DNA of 64,000 bases from an uncultured Clostridia bacterium. Its GTDB lineage: Bacteria; Bacillota; Clostridia; Lachnospirales; Lachnospiraceae. A program made the position numbers and the translations under genes. Every line of letters starts with the position of its first letter. Positions within the stretch are counted from its first letter, which is position 1. The stretch is from NCBI GenBank assembly GCA_948467395.1, contig CAOKDX010000002.1, positions 1-64,000 of the forward strand, given 5' to 3'. Below the pieces are notes generated by a model. It had not been told where the DNA came from. It made no database searches and saw only the letters and a program-made list of their open reading frames with translations. Of the stretch, positions 63,701 through 64,000 are shown piece by piece.

Positions 63701-63956
63701 GACACTGATGGACCTTCTGCTGGGGCACGAGATCGATCTGGTGATCGATATTCCGAAACAGGGAGAGCATTCCCATGACGGTTTCCTGATCCGGCGTGTA
63801 TCCATCGAAACAGGAGTTACCTGTCTTACGTCCATTGATACGGCAAATGCCCTGCTGGATGCGCTGGAGGACGCCGGGAAAGGGGACATGACATTGGTAG
63901 ATATTGCAGAAATAAAGGAGTCCGGCCCTGTTGAACATTTGGTATATTCATATTAG
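60723..63956 (+). CDS. carB: carbamoyl-phosphate synthase large subunit
   Basis: 1077 aa. Two ATP-grasp halves join bicarbonate, ammonia and 2 ATP. The first half has [30 protein letters not shown] and [20 protein letters not shown]; the second repeats [31 protein letters not shown] (near 556) and [14 protein letters not shown]. The MGS-type allosteric domain is at the C-terminus ([35 protein letters not shown]). GGAGG eight bases before ATG 60723. Confidence 0.98.
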   Translation: [1077 protein letters not shown]

Positions 63957-63965
63957 AAAAAACAG

Positions 63966-63994
63966 TTTACAATACCGGCATTCTGTGTTATGAT
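63966..63994 (+). promoter_or_regulatory. candidate promoter at the right edge
   Basis: TTTACA (63966-63971), 17 bases, TATGAT (63989-63994). It would serve a gene outside the window. Confidence 0.45.
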
Positions 63995-64000
63995 ACAGAA

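Overview
The window looks like a chromosomal segment of a gut-type spore-forming Clostridium, most probably a member of the Lachnospiraceae. Reasons: the order dgt-dnaG-rpoD-trmK, the sporulation pair yqfC/yqfD followed by phoH and ybeY, a separate pyrBI operon with a zinc-binding regulatory subunit, a class A RNase P RNA, a plant-polysaccharide glycosidase (GH43), strong AGGAGG Shine-Dalgarno sites with frequent TTG starts, and protein sequences typical of that family. This is a recognition call, not a database result. Coding density is high, nearly all genes are housekeeping, and I see no tRNA, 16S/23S rRNA, CRISPR array or intact insertion sequence.

Layout. 1-659: wreck of a RhuM-family gene. 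857-2669: cysS and a small lipoprotein. 2822-5488: secreted GH43 arabinanase-like enzyme with two ricin-type lectin domains, one of them inside the catalytic domain. 5550-6524 (minus): DRE-TIM aldolase. 6740-10931: purM-purN-purD-glyA (purines and one-carbon units). 11032-12835: AT-rich two-gene DUF262 + HEPN-nuclease cassette wedged between glyA and a LUD gene; the best candidate for an accessory defence-like system. 12798-17369: LUD protein, topB, mscS, LD-carboxypeptidase. 17501-23715: rpsU, yqfC, yqfD, phoH, ybeY, DUF3048 protein, SpoVB-like flippase. 23824-26627: VTC-type polyphosphate polymerase, DUF4956 membrane protein and Cthe_2159-like beta-helix protein in one operon. 26633-27981 (minus): pyrB-pyrI. 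28192-30477: aconitase-family hydratase. 30671-31572: XRE regulator overlapping a sigma-like gene. 31689-38014: dgt, dnaG, rpoD, trmK, TGS-uridine kinase. 38027-38376: rnpB. 38402-40907: M29 aminopeptidase and purE. 41050-42246 (minus): D,D-carboxypeptidase. 42440-48005: surface carboxylesterase, metallophosphoesterase, MBOAT acyltransferase and its probable partner. 48087-49490: scpA-scpB. 49578-51302: chemotaxis receptor. 51595-63956: gltB-gltD-glnA-ANTAR regulator-carA-carB.

How it fits together. The last 12 kb form a nitrogen block: glutamate synthase and glutamine synthetase make glutamate and glutamine, and carAB spends glutamine on carbamoyl phosphate, which pyrBI (elsewhere in the window) uses for pyrimidines. 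An RNA-binding ANTAR antiterminator lies between glnA and carA. The gltB transcript starts almost on top of a terminator-like hairpin and glnA is preceded by a long stem-loop, so the block looks controlled at the RNA level. The ANTAR gene has no ordinary start codon at its ribosome-binding site: either it starts at ATT or one base disturbs its reading frame.

The points most worth a second look are the DUF262-HEPN cassette, the gltB/glnA leaders with the ANTAR gene, the nested lectin domain in the GH43 enzyme, and the polyphosphate polymerase operon.
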